A stretch of DNA of 64,000 nt from Erodium maritimum (lineage: Eukaryota; Streptophyta; Magnoliopsida; Geraniales; Geraniaceae), in contig OY997591.1 of the NCBI GenBank assembly GCA_963921825.1, positions 41,313,825 to 41,377,824 of the forward strand. Direction: 5' to 3'. The position numbers and the translations under genes were made by a program. Below the pieces are notes generated by a model, which made no database searches, was not told where the DNA came from, and saw only the letters and a list, made by a program, of their open reading frames with translations. This document shows, in pieces, positions 31,590-44,920 of this stretch. Each line of letters begins with the position of its first letter. Positions within the stretch are counted from its first letter, which is position 1.

Positions 31590-34500
31590 TGTAAGAACCG
31601 CTCCCGGTCAACGCCGGTCAAATAGACAGAAAAACAGGAAAATTTAAAATTTTGGGACAGACACCTAAATGAACCTAAAACTGACTCCGAGGGTCATATC
31701 GGACTTAAGTTGACCTCGATATCGACCAAAGTGAGTTCTGGGCGACTCAGGGCAACTTTTTGACCAATTCGGGAAAGGTTGACTTTTTGTAATAAAAGTC
31801 AAGTGAGCGACGTTTTGGTCCGTTCGAGGCCCGTTTTGGATACAAAAAGCTTAGTCGTCGTTACAGCGGTCTTAGTTGGGCCGTTTCATTGTAGCCCGTG
31901 AAATTTCGTAATTTCTTGGAAAATGGGCCCAAGACGGCCGAATTTCGCGAATCAGACTGAAAAATATCTACCAAAATATTTTTTTAAGGTGTGGGACCCA
32001 CATGACACATGTCACCTAGGTGGTGGTGGTTGGTTTTTAAAATAAAGAAAAAGAAACTAAGTGTGGTAGTTTTGTAAATAAGTGGTAGTTGTTGGTATTT
32101 TGAACCAAACAAAAGGAAAGGTTGAGTTGAGGTCTCGACAATTAGAAAAAAAAGAGAGAAATAGAGAGAGGAGGAGAAGAGAGAAAAGAAGAGAGAAAAG
32201 AAGAGAGAAGGGTTGGTTTTTGGAGTTTTTGGACGATCCAACCGTTTGATCGGGTTTATTTCTGCATAATCATCATCCCCTCGTCGTTGCCTACGGTAAG
32301 AACTCGACTTTTTCTCGTTTTGACGTGTTTGATTTCTAAATGTTCGTTTATATTTGGTTAAACGATGAATGGTTGAGGTTTAGGGTTCGTTAGGAACGTT
32401 TTGGGGCGAAAAGGAAAATTTTCCATTGTGGCAGTGTGGGGTCCACTTGGCCGGGCCTCGGGTTTTTCGTGTTCGGGTGGTTTTGGGCGATCCTCGAATC
32501 GATAATTCACACCCGGAACGAATTATGGAATTAAATTGTGAAAGTTGGAAATTTCGTGTTTAGAAACTTTAAACGCGAATTAAATCGCTCGGAAGTCGGA
32601 AATTGATTCCGTCGATTGCATTGGAACCCTTGAATTATTCTAAGATCGTAGAAATGAAAACGGGAATTTTTGGAGCCCCGGAAGGGCATTTTCAAATCCC
32701 GGGCAGATTCGCCGAGCCGAGCGTTTGGGCGTCTAAGTTATTAAAATTCATCTTTGCCTGCGAACTTAAAAAGTGTTTAAATTTGTGATAATTGTAGACC
32801 GTGTCGCCTACCGTGGAAAGAGGAGGCTAAGCGGGAAATATGGAGCCTTGCCGGAGCGAGAGCATCGGGTTTGACACGCTTCAAGAGGTAGGGAAAAGTA
32901 GCCGGATCTCGGCTTTGATTAGGGAAAGTTAACAGTAGAAATGCATGTGACACCTAGTGGTGTCGTAGGATAAGTAAGTTTATCGAACACTAGAAATGCA
33001 GGCGACACTTAGTGGTGTCGTATGATACGTGAACGTATCGAAAAATAGAAATGCATGTGACACTTAGTAGTGTCGTAGGATAAGTGAACTTATCGAACAA
33101 TGGAAATACTGGTGGCATTTGGTTGTGCCTGGAGGTTGATTGAATTGGTTGTGTTTGTTGGTGGCCATGAGTGCCTGTGGGGAGTTGAACCCATAGAGTA
33201 TTGTTTGTGTGTCGTGGGTGGTCAGGTGTGCCTTTGGGGAGTTGAACCCGTATTTTTACTGTTTGTGTGTCGTGGGTGGCCGTGTGTGCCAGTGGGGTGT
33301 TGAACCCGTATTTTTACTGTTTATGTGTCGTGGGTGGTCGTGTGTGCCTGTGGGGTGTTGAAACCATATGTTACTGTTTGTGTGTCGTGGGTAGCCATGT
33401 GTGCCTGTGGGGTGTTAAACCTGTATTGCTGTGGACTGTCCTACCGAGGGGTAGTGAGTCGTATATCATTGTCACTAAGCGGGTGACTGCGAGCACGCCG
33501 GAGCTTGAGCATGGATATTTGGAAAGCGTTACGAGGTAGGGAAAAGTAGCCAAATCTCGGCCTTGACTAAGGAAAGTTAACAGTAGAAATGCATGTGACA
33601 CCTAGTGGTGTCGTAGGATGAGTAAGTTTATCGAACACAAGAAATGCAGGCGACACTTAGTGGTGTCGTATGATACGTGAGCGTATCGAACAATAGAAAT
33701 GCATGTGACACTTAGTAGTGTCGTAGGTTAAGTGAGCGTATCGACATTAGAAATACTTGTGGCTTTTGGTTGTGCCGTAGGTTGATTGATTTGTTTGTGT
33801 CTGTGGTTCGCCATGACTGCCTGTGGAAAGTTGAACCCGTGTATTACTGTTGGTGTGTCGAGGGTGGCCATGAGTGCCTTTGGGGTGTTGAACCCGTATA
33901 TTACTGTTGGTGTGTCGTGGGTGGCCATGTGTGCCTGTGGGGTGTTAAACCTGTATTGTTGTGGACTGTCCTGCCGAGGGGTAGTGAGTCGTATATCATT
34001 GTCACTATTTGTTGAACCTTGGGTGTTGACTGTGATTGCATGGAGGTTGGGGGCCCGCCTGACAATAAAGGAGTCCCGTGGTCGCGCGCGTAGGGGTTGG
34101 CTAGCCTTCCGACTAACCATCGGTGAAGTTGTGCATTTCTTCGGCGATGAAGGGCGGCTCCCCTTTCGACTAGCTATCGGAAAAGTATCGCTGTATATAT
34201 CGCTAACAGGTCGACCGCCTGGCCCGACTGCGTTCGGGGAAAGTAGTCTCTGGTGTTTTGTTTGTTATTGGTGTTTCCGGCATTTCTGCTAGTATGTCGT
34301 AGTTAGTTTGGTATCTGTGCTGGTGAGCGAACGCTCACCCCTAGCTGCTTTTCCTACAGGTACTTGTCGCGAGAAGGACTAGGGGAACTCTCGAACCTTG
34401 AAGAGCTAGGAGCGGGAGTCCGGGTTTTTGGGAGTTTGGCGACGTACGCTTTGTTTTTTGTCCGCTTGTTTTGGACGTATTTTAAGTTGTAAAATATTAT

Positions 34501-34613
34501 TTTGATTAACTCAAAGTGGTGCTTTTAAGTGGTTTATTAAAATGTTTGAAAACTGTTTTATTGTTTTACCGTTCGCGTTCCGGGTTCGGTCCTGCCGAAT
34601 TCGGGGCGTGACA
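31590..34613 (+). repeat. Composite gypsy LTR: start of A's right LTR plus partial left LTR of B
   Basis: Preceded by a polypurine tract (AAGGGGGGTAGAT, 31577-31589). The first 1.9 kb matches the left LTR of A closely; the last 1.1 kb matches the complete LTR of B at 48216-51033 better. The changeover is near 33470, inside the repeat arrays, and part of the B-type sequence is present twice. The end at 34613 is followed by a primer-binding site (34617-34628). Confidence 0.72.
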
Positions 34614-34616
34614 GTT

Positions 34617-34628
34617 TGGTATCAGAGC
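34617..34628 (+). promoter_or_regulatory. Primer-binding site of gypsy B (tRNA-iMet)
   Basis: TGGTATCAGAGC, directly after the B-type LTR end. Confidence 0.9.
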
Positions 34629-36447
34629 TCGAGGTTTCACACCTCGGACTATACGTCAATTAGGTTGGGAGAGTTGAGTCATTAAAAGTCCCGTCGTGCG
34701 TTGGTTTCGCAAGTCGAAACCGTGTGTAGACCCGTAGTTTCCTGAGTCATGTTTGTTGTTGTGTGTATGTGCAGTATTGCTGATGCTAGCATAATGATTG
34801 TGTGCTGCTGTGTGAAACGTTTTAAAGTTGTCGCGGCTCGACTCAGGGGCGCCCCTGTAGTCGAACGTGACGGCGCTGATATCAAGTGGGTACAATTTAG
34901 TTCGGGGACGCCTGGACCGGGTTGTAACTACGTGATGTCAAAAATGAGTTTTACGATTAAAATGAGAAAAAATTTAAAGTAATAGGCCTTGTGGGCGTGT
35001 GTTTTAAAATTGGTTGGCCTTGTGGGCGGGTGTTTTAAAATTGGTTGGCCTTGTGGGCGTGTGTTTTAAAATTGGTTGGCCTTGTTGGCGTGTGTTTTAA
35101 AACTGGTTGGCTTTGTGGGCATGTGTTTTGAAATTGGTTGGCCTTTTCGGCTTGTGATTGAGGTTGGGTGACTTGAATTTGTCTGTGAATTGTTATGCGT
35201 GTGTTTGTTAAATTGGTGACTGAACGTGTGTGGCCCTTAAGGTTGATTTTAGGGTAAAAGGGGTAAAGATCGAGTCTGAAATGAATTTGGAGAACAGGCA
35301 TGCGCGAGCATCACGGACCCTGTCACGGATCTGTGACGGATCAGAGCGTTTTGGCGAGTTTTGGGCCTTCGTCACGGCTCCGTGACCCCAACCGTGACGG
35401 GGTCTGTCACGGCTCCGTGACCCCAACCGTGGCGGGGTCTGTCACGGATCCGTGATTTCCTGTCTTGTTCCACCGTCTTGATTGCGCAGTTTGTGTGTTG
35501 GTTTTGCGTGGTTGTGTTCATGATTGTGTTGGTTATAGAGGTCGTAAGTTCGGTGTTAAAGGGTAAGTTCTTGGGTTCGAGACTCATCAATAACCTACGG
35601 TAGTGATACAGCGCCGCGGTGTGAGAGTCTCACCACGAAAAAGGGGTTAGGGTCGATGCGCTGCGGCGCCATACGAACTAGGTTTCCCCTATATGAACGG
35701 GTGTTCGAGGTTTCCCTCACGTGAACGGGTGGTTTGAGGTTTCCTTCACGTGAGTAGGTTATTTGAGGTTTCCCTACGTGATCGGGTAATTGGGGTATTG
35801 AGGTTGTGAGCAATAGTGGCTTGCGGAGTTGAGAACATGATCCCCGTTTGAGGTTTCCCTACGTGATCGGGTAATTGGGTATTGAGGTTGTGAGCAATAG
35901 TGGCTTGCTGAGTTGAGAACATGATCCCCGTTTAAGGTTTCCCTACGTGATTGAGTAATTAGGGTATTGAGGTGGTGAGCAATAGTGGCTTGCGGAGTTG
36001 AGAATATGATCCCCATTCGAGGTTTCCCTTACGTGAGCGAGTATTTGAGGTGTTGATATCGTGAGCAGTGTGACGTTTTGGTATCAGGTTTTGAGGTAGT
36101 GGTTTGCCCTGGTTAGATTGGTGAGTCGTTAGTGCTTTACTAGTATGCCATAATCGAACGGGTGTCCGTGGAGGTGAGCAGAACTCTCATCCCCTTTACT
36201 ACTTTTCCCGCAGGGGACGAGTAGCGAATACTGGTTTGGTTGCGGAAAGTTATAAGTGAATGCATATAGGATCGTGTGAGGGTTGTGCTATACCTAATCG
36301 GTGTGACTAATGGAGTGGTTTTTCGGTCTGTGATTTGTGCGTCATTTTTATTGGATACCGGGGCGTCACACTCGTCTTCTTTGTCGAGTTGTGCTGAGAT
36401 GTTGAGGCAGAGTTTAGAGCCGTTGAGTCCACCCCTGCGTCTGGACT
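34629..36447 (+). repeat. Repeat-rich leader and protease start of gypsy B
   Basis: Same layout as in A: a roughly 30-bp array (34985-35150), palindromic GTCACGG-TCCGTGAC copies (35305-35460) and an 80-90 bp array (35690-36030). Then comes a protease trace with the active-site signature LLDTGASHS (about 36347-36375). The sequence is cut at 36447 by the copia element and resumes at 44921. No gag-like frame is seen. Confidence 0.75.
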
Positions 36448-38132
36448 ATTGGGTCTCGAGGTAGGGTTGGAGATGAACCAACTCGCAGCGGAAAATCAAT
36501 GAAAACCAAGAGACGATTAAACCATGAAACAACTAACAAAGAATGGATTCACAAGAGAAAAATTCAGCACTATTTCTTACCAAAACAAGAACACCGGTTA
36601 ACGAATGATTGGATTGAGTCTCCAAGACGTTTACGTATCCACATGGGAATCAAAGCCACGTAGTTCTTCTCTTTGAGGACTCAAGAACACAAAAATGGAG
36701 GTGGAAACTAGCCAAACCCGAAATTGCAAGGGAAGGGGAGAGAAGTTGTGTTTCCTATTATTGTCTTGTCTTTGTTATGTTGAAAAAAGATGAGTTAAAC
36801 ATAACAAAACCCATACTTCTCCAACTAAAGGCATGGGACAAGCATGGTGACAAGTAAGGTGTAAATAGGACAAAGTATGGCAAGACCAGATTGGGTTAGG
36901 TGGTGAATCACCAACACCTTAATCCTTGTCTTGCTTACTTAGTACTAATTAATCAAGACTTGATTAATTAGTTCCATGGGCCTTGGTTGCATGGACCTTT
37001 CATGGGCCTCTTGGAACATGGCCCATGGCCATTTCCAACGAGGTCCCGTGATTCGCTCATCGCCTCCAAGCCTTTCATACTGGAAATGTCCAACATTATC
37101 CAACGCGATCAATCCTAAGACTCCAAGCCTTGTCTCGATTCGTAAAGTCTTATTCACTTACAGGCACATGACCCAAAACCCAGTTTTGGTCATGTCCCGA
37201 GACAACTCCCTTTTGGCCATTTCCATAAATGTGTCAATGAGTTTCATCCTCCGGTGTGACCCTTAGGTTTATGTATGTCAATAGATCAACGTAAAAATCT
37301 CATTTTACTTGATGCTATTTAAGTGGCAACTAACGAGACTTTAGTATTGCCTGACACTGCATAACGAATCGACCCTGTCGATTCTAACCTTTCTGTCATC
37401 CCTGACATTATCCTTTTATCTCCGATATCCTGATTGAGATAAGGCATAGAGCCGTCATCCTTATTATTCTCAATCACCGTTCCTTGATATGTGAGATGAC
37501 TGAAGATATGATACCCAGTATCATGTGCATGGCCATGCTATTCTTTCAGTCACTCTCGATCAAGCGGCCGAGAATCGATATCTTTCCCATACCTCAGTAT
37601 GAGGGATAAATCCCTTAGCCGCCTTTCGTGTCACTCATGTAGCCTGTCCCCAAGCCAATCCTTGCCGTTATGGAAGCCCTGTTACGGACAACGTTAGGCT
37701 CAAGTCAAACTCAGTTGTTGACTACATAGCGATCACAAAGAATCCTTGGTCTAAGGATACATGACAAGCTACAAAATTGAATATGTTCATGACTTAATCT
37801 ATGGCACATATTCAGGGCGGGTCGTCCAATATCATGTCCCACATGATATCTATGATCAGACTCCGGAATCCCATTCCAACGACTAAAAGAACGTAAGCCA
37901 TAAAGTGCCATCTTTCATACTAGTCGCTTCTAGTGAAGCTGTGTTAACTATGGACCCATCGAGTGTGATCTATCTCGATCTATGGTTCTATTCGCATGGT
38001 GGGCATAGATCAGAGCACACATCGATATATTACTCCAACACATAAGTAATATAAAGCCGCTTTAATTTTATTGCTAACGATGATATATACATTTGGACAT
38101 TTAGGATTGAACTACGGGCACTAAGACTAACA
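36448..38132 (-). repeat. 3' LTR of the copia at 36448-44915
   Basis: 1685 bp, plus-strand ends TATTGGGTCTCGAGG and CTAAGACTAACA. Confidence 0.93.
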
Positions 38133-41100
38133 ATCTCCCACTTGCCCTAGTTCCAATCTAAACTCCAATGTGTCCCCATCGACTTTACATGTCTAACATG
38201 TTCAGGCAGCGACACTGCCTTAGTCAAAGGGTTGGCTATGTTATCATATGTTGCAATATAGGTTATCTTCACTTCACCTCAGTTCAGTATTTATCTGATG
38301 AGGTGGATACACCGCAATACATGTTTGGATTTGTTATACGATCTAGGCTTTTAGCTTGCGCAATGGCCCTTGTGTTGTCGCAAGATGGATTCACCGGGCT
38401 GGATGGGTTTTTAATTACACCCAACCCTGCCATGAATTTCCAAATCCACATAGCCTCCTTAGCTTCCTCTGCAGCATCCATGTACGCTCTCCCAGCTAAA
38501 GCTCTGCCTCTGTAGATTCGGCAATGATATCTTGCTTTACGCTCTCCCAGCTAAAGCTCTGCCATTCAGCGTAAACACATATCCTGATTGACTTCTAAAG
38601 TCATCTGGATTTGTCTTGGAAAACTATCGTCTACTTATCCTTCGACGACTAGTTCAGCATCATCTTTCCCCCAGGTTAGAATGATGTCTACTGGTACAAC
38701 ATAAGGCTTACGAGACGTCTGGTCTCATACATGTCATGGCATATATGATCGATCCTGCCCCCAGGCGCATAGGATTTTCATCATCCTTTTCAGCTCATCA
38801 GGTGTCTTAGGACACTGAGTCTTGCTGAGATGAATGCCATGACTAGTGGGTAAGAGTCCTTTCTTTGAATCGAGCATTAAGATCCTACTCAATGCCTTGT
38901 TCACATAGGTTCCCTGACCTAAATCCAAGACCCTCTTGGTGCGATCTCTACATATCTTAATCCTTAAGATATGAGAAGCATCGCCTAAGTCCTTTATTGA
39001 AAAACACTTCCTCAACCAAGCTTTAGTCTCGTGCAAGGTTGGGATGTCGTTTTCAATGAGAACCAGAAAGGTAATATTGCTCCCACTAGCCTTCTTATAA
39101 ACGCAAGATTCATCCTCGTTCTTGATTAAGCCAAATCCAATTACAGCTTCATCAAAACGAAGGATCCAACTCCGAGAAGTTCGTTTCAATCCATAAATGG
39201 ATTTCAACAACTTATAAATCTTTCCTTTATTCTTCGGATCGTCAAAACCTTTGGGCCGAGACATACAAACGTACTCAGTCAAATTTCCATTTAGTAAAGC
39301 GGTTTTGACATCCACTTGCCATATCTCGTAACTATGATACGCAGTTATGTCAAGAAGAATTTGGATCGATTTTGACCATAGCCACTAGGGAGAAGGTTTC
39401 CTCATAGTCAATCCATTGGATTTGCCTATAACCTTTCGCCACCAGTTGAGCTTTGTAGGTCAGAGGGTTGCCGTCCATGTCCATCTTCACCTCGAAGATC
39501 CATTTGCATCCAATGGTCCTCACACCATTGATGGGATCAACCGGTTCCCAGACTCGGTTGTCCGACATGGATTGCATTTCCTCCCTCATGGCTCCCAGCC
39601 ATAACTCGGAGTCGGGCCCATCCACGACTTCCTGAAAGGTGGCTGGATCATAGTGATCCACCATGACTTCATTGTCACCTCCGGATACCATATCTTGGAG
39701 GTGGAAGATTGATCCTTTCAAATTGCCTTAGACCTTCCGGAATTGTAATAGGAATTGGTTCTTACTCTACGACAATCTCTAGCTCCTTTCTACTGGGTTG
39801 TCAATTGGTTTAGACAGATCTGTACCATCCTGAATTTCTTCGAGATGCACAATCCTCCCAATGACGTCTTTGGAAACAAAACTCCTTTTCCACAAAGACC
39901 CCACCCCAAGCGACGAACACTATGTTCTCACCAGGATTGTAGAAGTAGTATCCCCTTGTTGCTTTGGGATACCACACGAAGGTGCATATCTCAGATCTTG
40001 GTTCGAGCTTAGTTGAAACCAAATGTTTCACATAAGCCTCGCAACCACAAATCTTTAGGAAGGACAAAGCGGGCATCATCCCATATCATTTTAAAATGGT
40101 GTCCCTTCACACCCTTCGTCGAAGCCCGATTCACTATGAATGCGGTCGTCTCTAGAGCATAATCCCAGAAAGAGATTGGGAGATCAGTCCAACTAATAAT
40201 GGAACGGACCATTGTCTAACAATGTCTGATTTCTCCGTTTGGCTACACCTTTCATCTACAGTGTGCCAAGAGGAGTCCATTCCAAAAGGATCCCATTCTC
40301 TTTTAGATGATCTAATAACTCTATGGTCAAGTATTTTCCACCTCGATCCAACCGAAGTGCCTTAATACCTTTGTCGAGTTGGTTTTCTACTTTAGTCTTA
40401 AATTCTTTGAATTTATCAAAAGCTTCATACTTATGTCTCAGCGAATAGACATAACCATATTTACTGTAATCATCAGTAAATGTGATAAAGTAGCTAAAAC
40501 CCCTCCTGGCAAGTGAACTTATTGGTCTACACACATTCGAGTGTATCAGCCCCAATAATTCACCCGCCCTTTATCGCGATCGATAAAAGGGCACTTTAGT
40601 CATTTTGCCCATCAAACAAACCTTGCACCTATCGATCGAATGGAATTCGAATGAACCTGAAAGTCCGCACTTCTGAAGTGGTGATAGGTGCTTCTTGTTT
40701 ATGCGACCTAAATGACAGTGCCATAACAGAGTTAGGTTTAAATCGTTGGATTTAGACCTCTTGGTATTAACGGAATATATAGAACTTGAGGCATTGTTAC
40801 CCATATCTAATATGTACAATCCTCCAACCAAGTCAGTACTGGTATAAAACATATCATTGCATAGAACATTGAAAACTCCATTTCCAATATTAACATTATA
40901 TCCTTCCTTGTCAAACACGGATACATATATAACATTCATACTAAAAGTAGGTATGCAATATACATTATACAATACTAAGACAAGGCCTCTTGGCAAAGCA
41001 AGACTCATGGATCCTACAGTAGTTGCCACAACTCTGAGGTCCACTTCGTGCTTTCCAGACCTCTCCTACTTTCAGCCACCATATATAAGTGCATGTGTGA

Positions 41101-43229
41101 GATTCAGTCCTGGTATCTAATACCCATGAATCTTTGGAAGTAGAGAGATGTAGCTCTATAGAGTTAATACCGGATGAAGGCACGGTCCCACCGCCCTTCC
41201 TTAGATCATCCAGGTTTCCTGATGAAGGCGCTGTCCTATTGTCCTTCTTCAGATCATCCAGGCTATTTGATGAAGGCGCAGTCCCACTGCCCTTCTTCAG
41301 ATGAGCCGTGAACTTCCTGTAATCCCGGTTCCAATGACCAGGCTATTGGCAGTAGAAGTAGACATTCTCAGGTGTCTCATCTTTCCTGCCAAGTGCGCAT
41401 GGGCCCCGCCCTTGCCACTTCCAATTCCCTTGTTGACCATCAGAATATCCTTGGATCCCAGATCCCTGATATATTCTTCTCATCAATTAATGACATTTCA
41501 TGTAACTCTGATATGGTCTTAGAGACAGCCTTGTCAATGACATATTCTTTGTGTTCAGACTTGAGGACTATCCTCAAAATTCTGTACCAGTCCAAATAGT
41601 TTGTCCCATTTAGCTTGACCCTGTCAAGAATGGTTTTTAATGACAAACTATTAATGTTCGCTGAATTTTCCATTTGATCTACAACAGATAAAATTCAATT
41701 AGTAAACTGAATAAATTTTATGAAGATCAAGCTTAAACACCAACAATCGATTCTAAACCTTTAGAATTTGAAACCAAGATCCTTGATTCACTCGATTAAG
41801 CTGAACTAATGCTCACCACTTAATAGAGCTATGTAGGTAGGACTCCATCCAATCACATCCAATGTGAATCTTGGCTAGGGTATGTACTTATGTACACGAC
41901 TTACCCTATCTGTTACCCTAGCTCAACCTCAGGCTGAGAATCGTAGTCGGGTCCACCAATTTTCAACTCTGGCCCGTCACTATGTAGGTGCTCCGCTAAT
42001 GCGCACGACACCCACATATGTCGTCCAAACCTACTACCCCGCTTCCCCATGGATGCTCCCCTAATGCGCACGACACCCATAGGACGGGGAGGTAGTAAGG
42101 TGTTGATGATTGGGAGGTATCGGACATGACCCGCTTTTACTTGTCCAGTTGTGTTCAAAACTTTGGCACATCCTAGATGCGATGAGCACATCAACTACAT
42201 TCCAAATGCAATAATGCCTCAAATTACATCCAATGTAATTCTTCCTTTGAACCCGTCAACTACATCCAATGCAATGACGGTTCTAAGGGTTCACACACAA
42301 GGATTAAAATTCCAAATTTATCTTTGCATGTGAGGTGATATGCTCGGTAAATAAAGTTAAGCATGCAATTCTAAAACACATAGAATTAGTCATGCATAAA
42401 CTAAACCAAGCATAAAGCGATAAATGTGCACATAATAGCCCCCTAAACTAACTCCCACTAGCTTCTTGAGCTCCACCGACTCCAAGCCGATGCCAACACC
42501 CGAAAAGCCACCGAATGACCTTCTCGCCCTTTCTTCGTCTTGAGTAAAATATTAAAATTTAATACACGACTCGCAGATCGGGAATAAATAAATATTACAA
42601 AAAAGGGGTTCGACGACCACACCTTGAAAGAATAATTACACGCTAACACTAACGGCTCGCAGGCCGTGAAAAGCGATAAATAACTAAATTGAGCTCGGGG
42701 CTATTATGTACATCATGCCAACATCACATCACACATCGTGTTATCAAACAAGCATGTTATCAAACATAATGTGATTTTCCGATTTTAATTAATAGCCAAG
42801 TTTCGAAATTTTTGATGCTCGGTTTATCGAAACCGTTCAAAAATGAAACTTTTGAACATCTGATCTTCGAGTTCGTAATGACAGTTCCAAACTCGTCATA
42901 ACTAACAAAACGGTTTAGCCTTGGCATATCAACCATCCAATGGTCATGCTTGGCCTAGCTCCGTCCAACGGAGCCCCGTTCGGTCCCGGTTTCGGCTCCC
43001 CGAGAGTCCCGCTCCCGAGACCCGAAAAATCGATTTTTTTTCAAAATTTCCAGATTTGAAATAATTTTCAAAAATTCATTTTACATGCAATAAATCCATA
43101 AACAAGTATTTAAAAAATGTTATCAAACAATTTAGCAAAACAACATGCCAAAAAACGAAACTTTCAAGCAAAACCGAAACTTTGAACACTGTCTTGTGAA
43201 TCCCGAAGGTAGCACGGCTCTGATACCAC
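38133..43229 (-). pseudogene. Copia gag-pol remnants and leader
   Basis: Fossil interior, read from right to left. Leader (to about 41700). Gag start at 41673-41440 (MENSANINSLSLKTILDRVK, then NGTNYLDWYRILR) and a zinc-knuckle region near 41340. Protease/pre-integrase region 41183-40571 (SWVLDT, LTLLWHCHLGRINKKHL). Integrase 40555-39810 (FSYFITFTDDYSKYGYVYS). Reverse transcriptase 39721-38734 (ELWLGAMREEMQSM, MDVKTALLNG, KLLKSIYGLK). RNase H near 38481-38284 (EAMWIWKFMAGLGV, CDNTRAIAQA). The order protease-integrase-RT-RNase H is that of Ty1/copia. Confidence 0.85.
43217..43228 (-). promoter_or_regulatory. Primer-binding site of the copia (tRNA-iMet)
   Basis: Minus-strand TGGTATCAGAGC, one base inside the 5' LTR edge. 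Confidence 0.9.
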
Positions 43230-44915
43230 TGTTGGGTCTCGAGGTAGGGTTGGAGATGAACCAACTCGCAGCGGAAAATCAATGAAAACCAAGAGACGTT
43301 TAACCATGAAACAACTAACAAAGAATGGATTCACAAGAGAAAAATTCAGCACTATTTCTTACCAAAACAAGAACACCGGTTAACGAATGATTGGCTTGAG
43401 TCTCCAAGATGCCTACGTATCCACATGGGAATCAAAGCCACGTAGTTCTTCTCTTTGAGGACTCAAGAACACAAAAATGGACGTGGAAACTAGCCAAACC
43501 CGAAATTGCAAGGGAAGGGGGAGAGAAGTTGTGTTTCCTATTCTTTTCTTGTCTTTGTTATGTTGAAAAAAGATGACTTAAACATAACAAAATCCATACT
43601 TGTCCAACTAAAGGCATGGGACAAGCATGGTGACAAGTAAGGTGTAAATAGGACAAAGTATGGCAAGACCAGATTGGGTTAGGTGGTGAATCACCAACAC
43701 CTTAATCCTTGTCTTGCTTACTTAGTACTAATTAATCAAGACTTGATTAATTAGTTCCATGGGCCTTGGTTGCATGGGGCTTTCATGGGCCTCTTGGAAC
43801 ATGGCCCGTGGCCATTTCCAACGAGGTCCCGTGATTCGCTCATCGCCTCCAAGCCTTTCATACTGGAAATGTCCAACATTATCCACCGCGATCAATCCTA
43901 AGACTCCAAGCCTTGTCTCGATTCGTAAAGTCTTATTCACTTACAGGCACATGACCCAAAACCCAGTTTTGGTCATGTCCCGAGACAACTCCCTTTTGGC
44001 CATTTCCATAAATGTGTCAATGAGTTTCATCCTCCGGTGTGACCCTTAGGTTTATGTATGTCAATAGATCAACGTAAAAATCTCATTTTACTTGATGCTA
44101 TTTAAGTGGCAACTAACGAGACTTTAGTATTGCCTGACACTGCATAACGAATCGACCCTGTCGATTCTAACCTTTCTGTCATCCCTGACATTATCCTTTT
44201 ATCTCCGATATCCTGATTGAGATAAGGCATAGAGCCGTCATCCTTATTATTCTCAATCACCGTTCCTTGATATGTGAGATGACTGAAGATATGATACCCA
44301 GTATCATGTGCATGGCCATGCTATTCTTTCAGTCACTCTCGATCAAGCGGCCGAGAACCGATATCTTTCCCATACCTCAGTATGAGGGATAAATCCCTTA
44401 GCCGCCTTTCGTGTCACTCATGTAGCCTGTCCCCAAGCCAATCCTGGCCGTTATGGAAGCCCTGTTACGGACAACGTTAGGCTCAAGTCAAACTCAGTTG
44501 TTGACTACATAGCGATCACAAAGAATCCTTGGTCTAAGGATACATGACAAGCTACAACACTGAATATGTTCATGACTTAATCTATGGCACATATTCAGGG
44601 CGGGTCATCCAATATCATGTCCCACATGATATCTAAGATCAGACTCCGGAATCCCATTCCAACGACTAACAGAACGTAAGCCATAAAGAGCCATCTTTCA
44701 TACTAGTCGCTTCTAGTGAAGCTTTGTTGACTATGGACCCATCGAGTGTGATCTATCTCGATCTATGGTTCTATTCGCATGGGGGGAATAGATCAGAGCA
44801 CACATCGATATATTACTCCAACACATAAGTAATATAAAGCCGCTTTAATTTTATTGCTAACGATGATATATACATTTGGACATTTAGGATTGAACTACGG
44901 GCACTAAGACTAACA
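43230..44915 (-). repeat. 5' LTR of the copia at 36448-44915
   Basis: 1686 bp, plus-strand ends TGTTGGGTCTCGAGG and CTAAGACTAACA. Confidence 0.93.
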
Positions 44916-44920
44916 TGGAC

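Larger units (their letters stand above)
36448..44915 (-). mobile_element. Ty1/copia element, young, inside gypsy B, TSD TGGAC
   Basis: 8.47 kb with LTRs at 36448-38132 and 43230-44915. TGGAC stands at 36443-36447 and 44916-44920, and gypsy sequence continues across the site. The element reads on the minus strand, with the primer-binding site beside the right LTR and a polypurine tract (GGCAAGTGGGAGAT on the minus strand) beside the left one. By eye the LTRs differ at about 30 places (roughly 2%), so it is the youngest datable LTR insertion here, on the order of a million years or less at usual plant rates. All protein domains are present in order, but the frames are broken several times. Confidence 0.93.

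Noticed and set aside
38168-38515. 115-codon plus-strand frame, and similar one at 60350-60721
   Set aside because: Both are antisense to the RNase H region of minus-strand copia elements and are present in each copy.
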